From: Ancylomarina euxina
Lineage (GTDB): Bacteria > Bacteroidota > Bacteroidia > Bacteroidales > Marinifilaceae
NCBI RefSeq assembly: GCF_003863355.1
Contig: NZ_QQWG01000009.1
Span: 62,001-126,000, forward strand
DNA: 64,000 bases
Direction of reading: 5' to 3'
The translations under genes were made by a program, and so were the position numbers. Below the pieces are notes generated by a model. It ran no database searches. It worked only from the letters and a program-made list of their open reading frames with translations, and was not told the origin of the DNA. Position 1 is the stretch's first letter. The number at the start of each line of letters is the position of its first letter. Shown here in pieces: positions 46,930 through 56,331 of this stretch.

Positions 46930-48405
46930 TTAATATGCTTTAGCAAATACAACACGTTGCTTCGATGGTTTACCAGTAACCATACAAACACCCTCTTCCT
47001 CCTCATTATCAAAAGGAATACAACGAATTGTTGCTTTAGTTTCATTCTTAATTCTTTCTTCAGTTTCAGCAGTACCATCCCAGTGCGCTAAGAAAAATCC
47101 AGTTTTCGTTTCCAATAAGTCTTTAAACTCATCGTAAGAATCAACTTTAGTTGTCTTTTCTGTTCTGAAATCAAGTGCCTTTTGGAAAATACTGTTTTGA
47201 ATTTCTTCAAGAAGATTTTCAATCAAATCCTCAACACCTTCAACAGCAACCGTCTCTTTTGATAAAGTATCACGACGAGCTAACTCAACCGTTCCATTCT
47301 CAAGGTCGCGAGCACCCATAGCCAAACGAACAGGAACGCCCTTCAACTCGTATTCAGCAAATTTCCATCCTGGTTTACGATTATCACTGTCGTCAAACTT
47401 AACAGAAATACCTTTAGCCTTAAGCTTAGCCACAATTGGATCAATCACCTCTGCAAGTTTAGCCAACTCTTCTTCCTTGCGATAAATTGGTACAATCACA
47501 ACCTGAATTGGAGCCAATTTTGGAGGTAGTACCAAACCCTGATCATCAGAGTGAGCCATAACTAAAGCCCCCATCAATCGAGTAGATACACCCCATGAAG
47601 TCGCCCAAACATAATCTTCCTTACCTTCTTTGTTTGTAAACTTAACATCGAAAGCTTTAGCAAAATTCTGTCCTAAAAAGTGAGATGTTCCAGCCTGAAG
47701 TGCCTTACCATCCTGCATTAATGCTTCAATACAATATGTGTCCAATGCACCTGCAAAACGTTCTGTTTCAGTCTTTGTTCCTTTTAAGACAGGAACGGCC
47801 ATCCAACCTTCAGCAAAATCACTATATATATTAATCATCTGCTCAGTTTCAACCAAAGCTTCTTCTTTAGTTGCATGAGCAGTATGACCTTCTTGCCATA
47901 GGAATTCAGCAGTACGTAGGAATAAACGCGTACGCATTTCCCAACGCATTACGTTTGCCCATTGATTAATCAAAATAGGCAAATCGCGGTATGATTGAAT
48001 CCAGTTTTTATAGGTATTCCAAATAATTGTTTCAGAAGTCGGACGAATAATCAATTCCTCTTCCAAACGTGCATCGGGGTCAACAATCACGCCTTTCCCA
48101 TTAGGGTCGTTCATTAAACGATAATGGGTTACAACTGCACATTCTTTTGCGAAACCTTCTACGTGATCAGCTTCCTTACTAAGAAATGACTTAGGAATTA
48201 AAAGTGGAAAATAAGCATTCTGATGTCCGGTTTCTTTAAACTTTCCATCAAGAACTGCTTGCATTTTTTCCCAAATAGCATAGCCATATGGTTTAATTAC
48301 CATACAACCTCGAACTGCAGAATTTTCTGCTAGATCGGCCTTAATTACTAAGTCGTTATACCATTGCGAGTAATTTTCGCTTCTACTGGTTAAAACTTTT
48401 GCCAT
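46930..48405 (-). CDS. proS: prolyl-tRNA synthetase (archaeal/eukaryotic type)
   Basis: 491 residues, class II synthetase without the editing insertion of the long bacterial form; this shorter eukaryote-like type is usual in Bacteroidota. Motif 1 region [16 protein letters not shown], motif 2 [20 protein letters not shown] with QEGHTAHAT, motif 3 [16 protein letters not shown], then the anticodon-binding domain and the C-terminal zinc-type domain ending in [11 protein letters not shown] -7-like TACTTTTG lies at about 48519-48526 on the minus strand, giving a leader of about 110 nt. Confidence 0.97.
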   Translation of the reverse strand: MAKVLTSRSENYSQWYNDLVIKADLAENSAVRGCMVIKPYGYAIWEKMQAVLDGKFKETGHQNAYFPLLIPKSFLSKEADHVEGFAKECAVVTHYRLMNDPNGKGVIVDPDARLEEELIIRPTSETIIWNTYKNWIQSYRDLPILINQWANVMRWEMRTRLFLRTAEFLWQEGHTAHATKEEALVETEQMINIYSDFAEGWMAVPVLKGTKTETERFAGALDTYCIEALMQDGKALQAGTSHFLGQNFAKAFDVKFTNKEGKEDYVWATSWGVSTRLMGALVMAHSDDQGLVLPPKLAPIQVVIVPIYRKEEELAKLAEVIDPIVAKLKAKGISVKFDDSDNRKPGWKFAEYELKGVPVRLAMGARDLENGTVELARRDTLSKETVAVEGVEDLIENLLEEIQNSIFQKALDFRTEKTTKVDSYDEFKDLLETKTGFFLAHWDGTAETEERIKNETKATIRCIPFDNEEEEGVCMVTGKPSKQRVVFAKAY

Positions 48406-48685
48406 TTTATATTGTTTTGGTATAGTATTTGCTAACTAAATAATACTTAAAAGTTCTTAAAATTTGTTTTCATTGATATATTATCAGAGATCAGACTTTA
48501 GGCTTTTAAATTAGGCTACAAAAGTATAAAATATTATTAGATAATCATATTGAAGGCTAGACATGAAACTTAGGTGATTGAATAATTATTAAACACATTT
48601 TAGGCTCGATTTTTGTCCTTGTCTAAACAGGTTAATAATCCAATCAGATAAATTACATCAAAGCTAAACCTTAAATCATATCCAG

Positions 48686-50125
48686 ATGAAAGCTTACTTC
48701 AAATTACTAATCGTTCCCTTGCTTATAGCAACGGCTTGTTCTCCCTCATATGTGGGAACATCGGCATTTCAGGATGACATTTATTATGTTCCTGGAGAAG
48801 AAACATTAATCGATAAGGAAATGGCAGTCTATACGACTCATGCCGAGAAAAAAGAACCTATTATCGAACAAACTATAAAGACTGAGCCTACATCTAAGGC
48901 TACTTTTAGCGATGATAGAGAATTTCAACTGATTCAAGAGCAGTATCGTCAGATGCTTGCAAATGACTCTATCGAAAGCATTGACACAACCTACTACAAC
49001 GAAGAAGAAGGGTATTATATCAATGAATTTAAAGGTAGTGACTACGATCGCGAAGAGGCTGAAAGGCTAAGACAATGGTATCCACAAGGATTTGGCTACT
49101 ACGACAACAGTGGTTATAATATGGCTATGTGGCTAGCCGGTGATCCAGATTGGAATGTTTATGTTGATGGAGACAACGTATGGTGGACACCTACTTGGAC
49201 TAACTTTGGTTACTACAACTCATTCAATTTCTCGCCTGCACGTTATGGTCGAACTTTTGCTTATAACTATTCCCCTTACTGCGGCTCTAACTTCGGTTTT
49301 GGTTTAGGATTTGGTTTCTACGACGATTTCTACTGGTCATTAAATTTTGGATGGGGACACTCTTATTATAACAATTATCCATACTACGGAAATAGCTGTT
49401 ATCCATACTACGGACATAATTATCACCATGGTAATTACTACGGTTCAGGATATTCAAACAACTATTACGGACATAGATCTTCTATGGGATCAAAAGCTGG
49501 CACTAATAGAGCATACACGAATAGGCGTTCTGCAACAATAACAGATGGTACTGTAAGCAGAGTTAATCGCTCAGCTGGTTACACCAAATCAGGGACTACA
49601 ACTCGTCGCTCTGCTGCTACTGCTCAAGATGCAATTAGAAGAAGTACTGCAGCTCAGAAATATGGTACTAGAAACAATAGAAGTTCATATAGCAATCGTG
49701 TAGGAACAAGTACTAGACGTACCAATACAACGGGAACTGTTAAACGTTCAAACTATCAGGGTACTACAACTCGATATGGGACACAGAACCGTTCAACTTA
49801 TCAAGGAACAAAAAGCGGTACTACAACTAGAAGAAGAACAAGTAACTATACAAAGCCTCAAAGTAATTCACGTCCATCGTATAATAACTCTGGAACAAAA
49901 CGATCGACTAATATGAGAGGAACTAGTACTAGAACATCTAATTACAGTAAAGTTAAGAGCACTCCAAGCTATAACAGAAGTTCAACAAAAAGCTCTTCTA
50001 GCTCATATAGAGCTCCAAGTTCATCTTCGTCACGCTCTTCAGGAGCTGTTCGTTCATCAAGTTCATCTTCTCGTTCTTCAAATAGTGGAAACCGCTCAAG
50101 TGGAAGCACAACTAGAAGAAGATAA
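48686..50125 (+). CDS. lipoprotein with Tyr/Gly-rich middle and Arg/Ser/Thr-rich low-complexity tail
   Basis: 479 residues. Lipoprotein signal LLIATAC gives lipidated C18. Residues about 20-110 are acidic. Residues about 135-270 are rich in Y, G, N, F and W (FGFGLGFGFYDDFYW, NNYPYYGNSCYPYYGHN). From about 275 to the end the protein is almost only S, T, R, G, N, Y and K, with many TTRR and RSS repeats and a final STTRRR, so it is very basic and surely disordered. No family recognised. The next gene, 62 bp on, encodes a FadL-like outer membrane protein, which suggests a cell-envelope or surface role. Confidence 0.7.
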   Translation: MKAYFKLLIVPLLIATACSPSYVGTSAFQDDIYYVPGEETLIDKEMAVYTTHAEKKEPIIEQTIKTEPTSKATFSDDREFQLIQEQYRQMLANDSIESIDTTYYNEEEGYYINEFKGSDYDREEAERLRQWYPQGFGYYDNSGYNMAMWLAGDPDWNVYVDGDNVWWTPTWTNFGYYNSFNFSPARYGRTFAYNYSPYCGSNFGFGLGFGFYDDFYWSLNFGWGHSYYNNYPYYGNSCYPYYGHNYHHGNYYGSGYSNNYYGHRSSMGSKAGTNRAYTNRRSATITDGTVSRVNRSAGYTKSGTTTRRSAATAQDAIRRSTAAQKYGTRNNRSSYSNRVGTSTRRTNTTGTVKRSNYQGTTTRYGTQNRSTYQGTKSGTTTRRRTSNYTKPQSNSRPSYNNSGTKRSTNMRGTSTRTSNYSKVKSTPSYNRSSTKSSSSSYRAPSSSSSRSSGAVRSSSSSSRSSNSGNRSSGSTTRRR

Positions 50126-50187
50126 ACCGCTACTTGAATCTGGATATTGATTAACTAAATTTTTCTTAACCTGCTATTTAAATACAC

Positions 50188-51687
50188 ATGACTATGAAAA
50201 GATATATCACTTTATTATTCCTTACAGTCTTTTCAGGAATATTATACGCACAAACTGCAGATGATGCTCTGCGATATTCTCAGCAGTTCTACACAGGAAC
50301 AGCACGATCAACAGCCATGGGTGGCGCCTTTGGAGCTCTAGGAGGAGATTTCTCTAGTATTGGTATAAACCCAGCTGGCCTTGGAGTCTACCAAAGCTCT
50401 GAGTTCACCTTCACGCCTACCATGGAAATGAGAAAGAGTACAAGCGGCAACCTTAGTGATGACAAATTCACTTTTGGAATCAGCAATATTGGTTACGTCG
50501 CCACTATGAAGCCAAGAATAACTTCTGAAGATGGCTGGCAGAATTTCAATTTTGGGATTGGCTACAATCGGATCAATAACTTTAGAAAATCTTCAATCTC
50601 TCAAATCCTAAATTCTGAATCAAGCATGCTGGATGTGTTTGAAACAAATGCAGATGGTTTATCAGCAAATCAGTTAAATTCAATGACTGAAAATTTAGCG
50701 TATGAAACTTACTTATTGAATCCACAAGATGAAAACCCCCTAGATTATGATCTACCTATTTTTCCTGGAGAAAAAATGAATCAAAGAAAAACGGTAGAAG
50801 AAAGAGGTCATTTGGGTGAATTTAATATTGCTTTTGGAGCCAACTATGCTCATAAATTATACATAGGAGCTTCACTTGGTATTCAAAGTATTAATTACAA
50901 ATCAACAGCTCGTTTTACTGAAAGTACACTAACAAACAGTGCTTCGGATTTGAATAATTATTATTTTGAAGAATATGTAAAAACAACAGGTGTCGGTGCT
51001 AATCTTAAGATTGGTATGATTTACAAGCCAAATCAAAATATCAGATTAGGCGCTTCATTACATACACCAACATTCTTCTCAATGGAAGATGAATTCCAAA
51101 ACAGAATGGCTTCACATTTTAAAACTGAAGATGATGATGGGTATTCAAATTATGCAGACAAAACTAGATTATCAAGCTACACCTATGACTATAGAACACC
51201 TATGAAATTCACATTAAGTGGTGCCGTAGTTCTTTCTAAAAAAGCAATTCTTAGTCTTGATTACGAATTTGTAGATTACTCAAATGCCAAATTTTCTGAT
51301 GGACAAGATGATTTTGATTTCAATGGAACCACAGAAGCTCCTGAGGCGAATGATATCATTAAATCATCCTATGAAAGTGTTGGGAACCTAAGAGCTGGTT
51401 TAGAATATCGAGTTTCATCCGCTTTAAGCTTACGAGGTGGGTTTGCAAATTATGGAGACCCATATAAAGCTAGCTCAATAGATGAGTCATACAATATTTA
51501 CTCTGCTGGTTTCGGTATTCGTCAAGGCAATTTCTTCTTCGATGCGGCTTATAGCTATTCAGATAAGGATGAATCATACATATACTATAGTACTCCCACT
51601 GCTGATGGCGATTTAATTTCATCAGGAAAAGTTGACCTTCAAGATAAAAATCATCAAGTTCGATTAACTTTTGGCTTCAAATTTTAA
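50188..51687 (+). CDS. outer membrane protein, OmpP1/FadL/TodX-like
   Basis: 499 residues with a signal peptide (ITLLFLTVFSGILYAQ). The start of the mature protein, STAMGGAFGALGGDFSSIG then INPAGLGVYQSSEFTF, is the hallmark of Bacteroidetes FadL-like proteins. The rest alternates in short amphipathic strands as a beta-barrel does, and it ends in phenylalanine (VRLTFGFKF), a barrel-insertion signal. Expected role: uptake of hydrophobic molecules through the outer membrane. It probably shares a transcript with the Arg/Ser-rich lipoprotein gene. The start could be the ATG at 50188 or the next at 50194. Confidence 0.85.
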   Translation: MTMKRYITLLFLTVFSGILYAQTADDALRYSQQFYTGTARSTAMGGAFGALGGDFSSIGINPAGLGVYQSSEFTFTPTMEMRKSTSGNLSDDKFTFGISNIGYVATMKPRITSEDGWQNFNFGIGYNRINNFRKSSISQILNSESSMLDVFETNADGLSANQLNSMTENLAYETYLLNPQDENPLDYDLPIFPGEKMNQRKTVEERGHLGEFNIAFGANYAHKLYIGASLGIQSINYKSTARFTESTLTNSASDLNNYYFEEYVKTTGVGANLKIGMIYKPNQNIRLGASLHTPTFFSMEDEFQNRMASHFKTEDDDGYSNYADKTRLSSYTYDYRTPMKFTLSGAVVLSKKAILSLDYEFVDYSNAKFSDGQDDFDFNGTTEAPEANDIIKSSYESVGNLRAGLEYRVSSALSLRGGFANYGDPYKASSIDESYNIYSAGFGIRQGNFFFDAAYSYSDKDESYIYYSTPTADGDLISSGKVDLQDKNHQVRLTFGFKF

Positions 51688-51990
51688 CTTCATTGAAAAA
51701 TGTTTGCTTTAAACATTTTTACTGCGACACAAGATGCTCTACTAAACAAATATTTAAATCGTTTTGAGCTTCGAAAAAAATGCCATAAAAAGCTATAGTT
51801 ATCGGCACAAAAAAAACATAGTGTAGTTTTGGTCAAAACATAAGCATGTTTTCACAGCCCCTATATAAATACTGATTATTAACATGTTGAGCACACTAAA
51901 AAAAAACCTAATTTCATGCCTAAAACAATGTAGCTATCTAAGAAAACATCGTAGGATATTTCAATTTAAACGACATTTAATGCGACAAAA
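51688..51990. other. intergenic region between the FadL-like gene and cysN
   Basis: AT-rich spacer. It holds a weak hairpin right after the FadL-like gene (listed separately) and, at its right end, the strong terminator serving cysN. Nothing else recognisable between about 51721 and 51985. Confidence 0.4.
51696..51720 (+). terminator. possible AT-rich terminator of the FadL-like gene
   Basis: AAAAATGTTT (51696-51705) pairs perfectly with AAACATTTTT (51711-51720) around GCTTT. The stem is AT-rich and therefore weak. Confidence 0.5.
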
Positions 51991-52018
51991 AAAAAGCTCC
52001 CGATGGGAGCTTTTTTTA
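51986..52018. terminator. bidirectional terminator, main terminator of the cys operon
   Basis: An 11-bp perfect stem (51991-52001 with 52005-52015) with a 3-nt loop is flanked by A and T runs. It lies 20 bp past the cysN stop on the minus strand. Confidence 0.88.
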
Positions 52019-52037
52019 TTCTATATCTAAACCAGAT

Positions 52038-53309
52038 TTATCTAATCATACCTGCAGCAACAGTTTCGTTAGTTGCTTCATCAATTAAAATAAAACTACC
52101 TGTATTGCGATTTTTATTATACGAATCGAAAAACAAAGGTTTAGCCGTTTTAAGCTTCAATGAAGCGATATCATTTAATCCAATAGTTTTATCATCCGTC
52201 ATTTCTTCCAAAGTATTAATATCAACTTTGAAGTTTACATTACGCACCATACAACGTGTTTCGTTTGAAGTATGCTTAATGGTATATTTACCTCCCTGTA
52301 TCATAGGACGTTCATTCATCCAACAAACCATAGCATCGAACTCTTGCTCCATTCTTGGAACATTGTCAGCGGCTACAATCATATCTCCTCGTGATGTATC
52401 AATTTCATCATTCAATCTTAAAGTTACAGATTGAGGCGTAAAAGCGATATCCAACTCACCATTTAGAGTATCAATTGCTTTAATTGTTGTTTCCCTGCCA
52501 GAAGGCAACACCTTAACCTTATCACCTGGTTTGAATATGCCACTAGCTACACGACCAGCGAATCCACGGTAATCGTGAAACTCATCACTCTGAGGGCGAA
52601 TTACATATTGAACTGGGAAACGAGCATCTTTATGATTTCTATCGTCAAGTATTTCAATCGTCTCCAATAAAGTCAATAAGGTCTCACCCTTATACCAATC
52701 CATATTTTCAGAAGCATCAACCACATTATCTCCAAATTTGGCTGAAATAGGAATAAAGCGAACATCTTTAATATTCAATTTATCAGCAACTTTTTGATAT
52801 TCGTTCTTAATGTTTTCATAGGTCTCCTCAGAATACCCCATCAAGTCCATCTTATTGATACATACAATAAGGTGAGGAATTTGCAATAAATTAGCAATAT
52901 ATGAATGACGAAGAGTTTGCTCAATAACACCATGACGAGCATCAACCAAAATAAGAGCACAGTTGGCTGTAGAAGCTCCTGTTACCATATTTCGTGTGTA
53001 CTGAATATGACCTGGCGTATCAGCTATAATAAATTTACGCTTTGGAGTCGCGAAGTAACGGTAAGCCACATCAATGGTGATGCCCTGCTCACGCTCGGCT
53101 CTTAAACCATCGGTAAGTAAAGCAAGATCAACCTCGGTGTCGCCACGCTTTTTGCTAGAAATCTCGATAGCTTCCATTTGATCTTCAAAAATGGCTTTAC
53201 TATCGTATAACAAACGACCAATTAGGGTACTTTTACCATCATCCACACTACCAGCAGTGGTGAAACGTAAAAGCTCCATATCTAAATATCCTGATGTTTT
53301 ATCTGACAT
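52038..53309 (-). CDS. cysN: sulfate adenylyltransferase subunit 1 (GTPase)
   Basis: 423 residues, EF-Tu-like GTPase that drives ATP sulfurylase. G1 GSVDDGKST (20-28), G2 in REQGITIDVAYR, G3 DTPGH and G4 NKMD are all present, followed by two beta-barrel domains. It works with CysD to make adenylylsulfate. It is a separate subunit and not a CysN-CysC fusion; cysC is its own gene upstream. The order cysC-cysD-cysN on one strand suggests a single transcript. Confidence 0.96.
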   Translation of the reverse strand: MSDKTSGYLDMELLRFTTAGSVDDGKSTLIGRLLYDSKAIFEDQMEAIEISSKKRGDTEVDLALLTDGLRAEREQGITIDVAYRYFATPKRKFIIADTPGHIQYTRNMVTGASTANCALILVDARHGVIEQTLRHSYIANLLQIPHLIVCINKMDLMGYSEETYENIKNEYQKVADKLNIKDVRFIPISAKFGDNVVDASENMDWYKGETLLTLLETIEILDDRNHKDARFPVQYVIRPQSDEFHDYRGFAGRVASGIFKPGDKVKVLPSGRETTIKAIDTLNGELDIAFTPQSVTLRLNDEIDTSRGDMIVAADNVPRMEQEFDAMVCWMNERPMIQGGKYTIKHTSNETRCMVRNVNFKVDINTLEEMTDDKTIGLNDIASLKLKTAKPLFFDSYNKNRNTGSFILIDEATNETVAAGMIR

Positions 53310-53417
53310 ATTTATTTCTTTTTATTCTAGATTCATAAACGAGAAATTAATCTCTAATCTATTTCTTGATTCAAATACATTCAGTACTTGAAATAATATT
53401 TAAAGCTTTGAAGTGGC

Positions 53418-54323
53418 TTAAAAATACCCTTCTTTTTTACGATCTTCCATGGCAGCTTCAGAACGCTTATCATCATGACGTGTACCACGTTCTGTCGTTC
53501 TTGTAGCAGCTACTTCTTCAATAATATCTTCAAGAGTATTTGCTTCTGACTCAACAGCTCCAGTACAAGTTGCATCACCAATCGTTCTAAAGCGAACGAT
53601 TCTTTTCTCTACTTTTTCAGAATCACGCATTGGAATACAATCAGAAACTGATAATAAATTACCATGACGCACAAAAACTTCACGCTCATGAGAGAAATAG
53701 ATATTAGGGATATCAATATTTTCTAAATAGATATATTGCCACACATCCATCTCAGTCCAATTTGAAATTGGGAAAACCCTAAAGTGCTCCCCCATATTCT
53801 TTTTACCATTGAAAAGGTTCCAAAGCTCAGGCCTTTGATTTTTTGGATCCCATTGTCCAAACTCATCACGGTGAGAGAAAAAACGTTCTTTTGCTCTAGC
53901 TTTCTCTTCGTCACGACGACCTCCACCCATAGCACAATCTACTTGCAACTCCTCAAGTCCATCAAGTAGAGTTACAGTTTGTAGCTTGTTTCTACTTGCA
54001 TCAAAACCTGTTTCCTCGATAGCTTTTCCTTGATCTATAGAATCCTGAACGTAACGTACAATCAAACGAGTACCTGTCTCTTCCATCAATCTATCACGAA
54101 ATTCAATTGTCTCTGGGAAATTGTGGCCTGTATCAACATGCATTAATGCAAAAGGTACTTTTGCAGGTGCAAAAGCTTTTCTTGCTAAATGAAACATGAT
54201 AATAGAATCCTTTCCTCCCGAAAATAACATTACGGGATTCTCGAATTGAGCTGCAACTTCACGAATCACATAAATCGATTCAGCTTCCAGTTCTCTTAAG
54301 TGATTTATATTGTATTCATTCAT
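53418..54323 (-). CDS. cysD: sulfate adenylyltransferase subunit 2
   Basis: 301 residues, ATP-pyrophosphatase of the PP-loop type (SGGKDS at 35-40 in VMLFSGGKDSIIMFHL). Further marks are HVDTGHNFPETIEFRD, the arginine-rich loop MGGGRRDEEKARAKER and the C-terminal RHDDKRSEAAMEDRKKEGYF. It makes APS from ATP and sulfate together with CysN. It starts 75 bp after cysC and ends 108 bp before cysN. Confidence 0.97.
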   Translation of the reverse strand: MNEYNINHLRELEAESIYVIREVAAQFENPVMLFSGGKDSIIMFHLARKAFAPAKVPFALMHVDTGHNFPETIEFRDRLMEETGTRLIVRYVQDSIDQGKAIEETGFDASRNKLQTVTLLDGLEELQVDCAMGGGRRDEEKARAKERFFSHRDEFGQWDPKNQRPELWNLFNGKKNMGEHFRVFPISNWTEMDVWQYIYLENIDIPNIYFSHEREVFVRHGNLLSVSDCIPMRDSEKVEKRIVRFRTIGDATCTGAVESEANTLEDIIEEVAATRTTERGTRHDDKRSEAAMEDRKKEGYF

Positions 54324-54398
54324 TCGAAAAAATTTTATTTACTTTTCTGTGATCAAACCCGATCACTAGTATCTTGTATTTTATATTCTCTAATTTAA

Positions 54399-55007
54399 CT
54401 ATGCCTGCTTTATATCAGATAGAATAGCATCAACCAAACATTTTACAGATTCTTCAATTGATATATCTGCCGTTTTAATTTCCAAGAAAGCATTTTCGGG
54501 GGCTTCAAAAGGTGCGTCCAAACCTGTAAAGTTTTTAATCTCACCATTGCGAGCTTTTTTATATAAGCCTTTTACATCCCTCTTCTCACACTCTTCGTAC
54601 GATGCATTAACGTAGATCTCTCTAAAATCATCATCACCTATAATCTCTTTAGCCTGTTCTCTTATCGCAAGAGTAGGGCTAACAAAGCAATTTATTGTAA
54701 TGATTCCACAATTAACAAACAGCTTTGAAACTTCGGCAATACGACGAATATTCTCTGTTCTATCCTCTTCAGAAAAACCTAGATTTTTATTAATACCTGT
54801 TCTAATGTTATCCCCATCCAGAATTTGAGTTAAAAACCCTCTTTTCTGAAGTGCCTTTTCTAATCCAATTGCGATAGTTGTTTTTCCAGATCCAGAGAGT
54901 CCTGTCATCCAAATAACACGAGCTTTTTGATTTAAAATTTGTTCCTTCTCTTCTCGACCAACAATTCGATCGAAAACTGGATGTATATTAGTTGCTTTAC
55001 TGATCAT
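54399..55007 (-). CDS. cysC: adenylylsulfate kinase
   Basis: 202 residues. P-loop GLSGSGKT (36-43), then the APS-binding region ILDGDNIRTGINKNLGFSEE, DRTENIRRIAEVSKLF and the lid YVNASYEECEKRDVKGLYKK. It phosphorylates APS to PAPS. It is the first gene of cysC-cysD-cysN. No PAPS or sulfite reductase and no sulfate transporter is present in the window, so the PAPS could serve assimilation elsewhere or sulfotransferases. A -7-like TACATTTG lies about 180 bp upstream (55184-55191). Confidence 0.96.
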   Translation of the reverse strand: MISKATNIHPVFDRIVGREEKEQILNQKARVIWMTGLSGSGKTTIAIGLEKALQKRGFLTQILDGDNIRTGINKNLGFSEEDRTENIRRIAEVSKLFVNCGIITINCFVSPTLAIREQAKEIIGDDDFREIYVNASYEECEKRDVKGLYKKARNGEIKNFTGLDAPFEAPENAFLEIKTADISIEESVKCLVDAILSDIKQA

Positions 55008-55319
55008 TAATCTGTTTTATATGAATCGAATCAGCTATTATTAAACTTTTTGCCATGATAGAATCGAACTAACTATACGATTTCAATCACCCATTCAGCA
55101 GTAGCTGATGAAGAGTTCCCAATTTCTTAATTTATGAAAGATTTTAATCAATTTTAGATTGAGTCCTTCCGAAAAATCAGACACAAATGTACAATTTCTA
55201 AGATGATTATAAAAATTTTAGACTAGGAATACACAAGCAAGATTCTACAGTAAAAAAAGAAGCATGTATCCTTTATTTAAAATAAAGTAATATAGGCTCA
55301 AAGACTTGAATAATAAGTA
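55008..55319. other. intergenic region upstream of cysC
   Basis: About 310 bp of AT-rich sequence between cysC and the fabI terminator. It holds a candidate -7 element on the minus strand (55184-55191). No riboswitch-like structure or ORF was recognised. Confidence 0.4.
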
Positions 55320-55352
55320 TAAAAAAAGCCCCCTACAAAGGGAGCTTTTAAA
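55320..55352 (-). terminator. terminator of fabI
   Basis: On the minus strand AAAAGCTCCCT pairs with AGGGGGCTTTTT (bulge of one or two bases) and runs into Ts, 22 bp past the fabI stop. Confidence 0.72.
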
Positions 55353-55373
55353 ATTATTAGCTAGATGATTTGA

Positions 55374-56213
55374 CTATTTACAGTCACATTTCTCATCAAA
55401 ACTCTTATTATACTGTTGCATAGCTCTGTAACTCATTCCCATATTTGAAAATCCACCATCATGGAATAAATTCTGCATGGTTACTTTTCGAGTTAGATCT
55501 GAAAATAGAGTGATACAATAATTTGCACATTCCTGAGCAGAGGCATTTCCCAGTGGGGACATACGCTCAGAGAAATCAATCAGCTTATCAAAACCTTTTA
55601 CACCACTACCAGCAGTCGTCATCGTAGGTGATTGTGAGATCGTATTCACTCGAACGCTTTTCTCACGACCATAGATGTAACCAAAACTACGTGCAATAGA
55701 TTCCAACATGGCTTTTGCATCGGCCATATCATTGTATTCGTACATCGTTCTTTGAGCTGCTGCATAAGATAAGGCAACAATTGATCCGTATTCGGCAACG
55801 ACATCCATTTCTTTAGCTTTCTGAATCACTTTGTGGAAAGAGATAGCCGAAACATCAAGTGTTTTCTTTAAGTATTCATAGTTCAATTCATCGTATGAAT
55901 TTCCTTTACGAACATTTGGTGACATCCCAATAGAGTGTAGAATGAAATCAACAGGACCTCCTAAAAGCTCCATAGATTCCTTATACAAATTCTCCAAATC
56001 CTCAGGATTAGTTGCATCAGCAGCAATAACATGTGCATTACATTTTTTTGCTAGCTCATCAATAGTTCCCATACGAATGGAAACGGGTGTATTTGTTAAG
56101 ACGATCTCAGCACCTTCTTCAACAGCCAATTCAGCAACTTTCCATGCGATTGACATTTCGTTTAAGGCACCAAAGATGATTCCTTTTTTTCCTTTTAATA
56201 AGTTATAAGACAT
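55374..56213 (-). CDS. fabI: enoyl-[acyl-carrier-protein] reductase (NADH)
   Basis: 279 residues of the FabI branch of short-chain reductases; it carries out the last step of fatty-acid elongation. The nucleotide-binding start GIIFGALNEMSIAWKVAE replaces the usual GVAS-NRSIA. SIGMSPN follows, and the catalytic set Y150, Y160 and K167 in YAAAQRTMYEYNDMADAK lines up with Y146, Y156 and K163 of E. coli FabI. The C-terminal QSPTMTTAGSGVKGFD is the substrate loop. The tail ends in an unusual DEKCDCK. A -7 element (complement at 56241-56249) lies 28 bp before the start. Confidence 0.93.
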   Translation of the reverse strand: MSYNLLKGKKGIIFGALNEMSIAWKVAELAVEEGAEIVLTNTPVSIRMGTIDELAKKCNAHVIAADATNPEDLENLYKESMELLGGPVDFILHSIGMSPNVRKGNSYDELNYEYLKKTLDVSAISFHKVIQKAKEMDVVAEYGSIVALSYAAAQRTMYEYNDMADAKAMLESIARSFGYIYGREKSVRVNTISQSPTMTTAGSGVKGFDKLIDFSERMSPLGNASAQECANYCITLFSDLTRKVTMQNLFHDGGFSNMGMSYRAMQQYNKSFDEKCDCK

Positions 56214-56240
56214 AATTTGAAATTTTCAATTTTATCAGCT

Positions 56241-56249
56241 ACAAATTTA
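56241..56249 (-). promoter_or_regulatory. -7 promoter element of fabI (TAAATTTGT)
   Basis: TAnnTTTG on the minus strand 28 bp before the ATG. A TTTG lies 22 bp further upstream, slightly wider than the usual -33 spacing. Confidence 0.45.
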
Positions 56250-56331
56250 ACCAATATTATTTAGAATAAATCAAAAAAAGATCATTTATTAAGACTGAAT
56301 AAATTCGTTAATCAAACACCTTCCCACTGAT

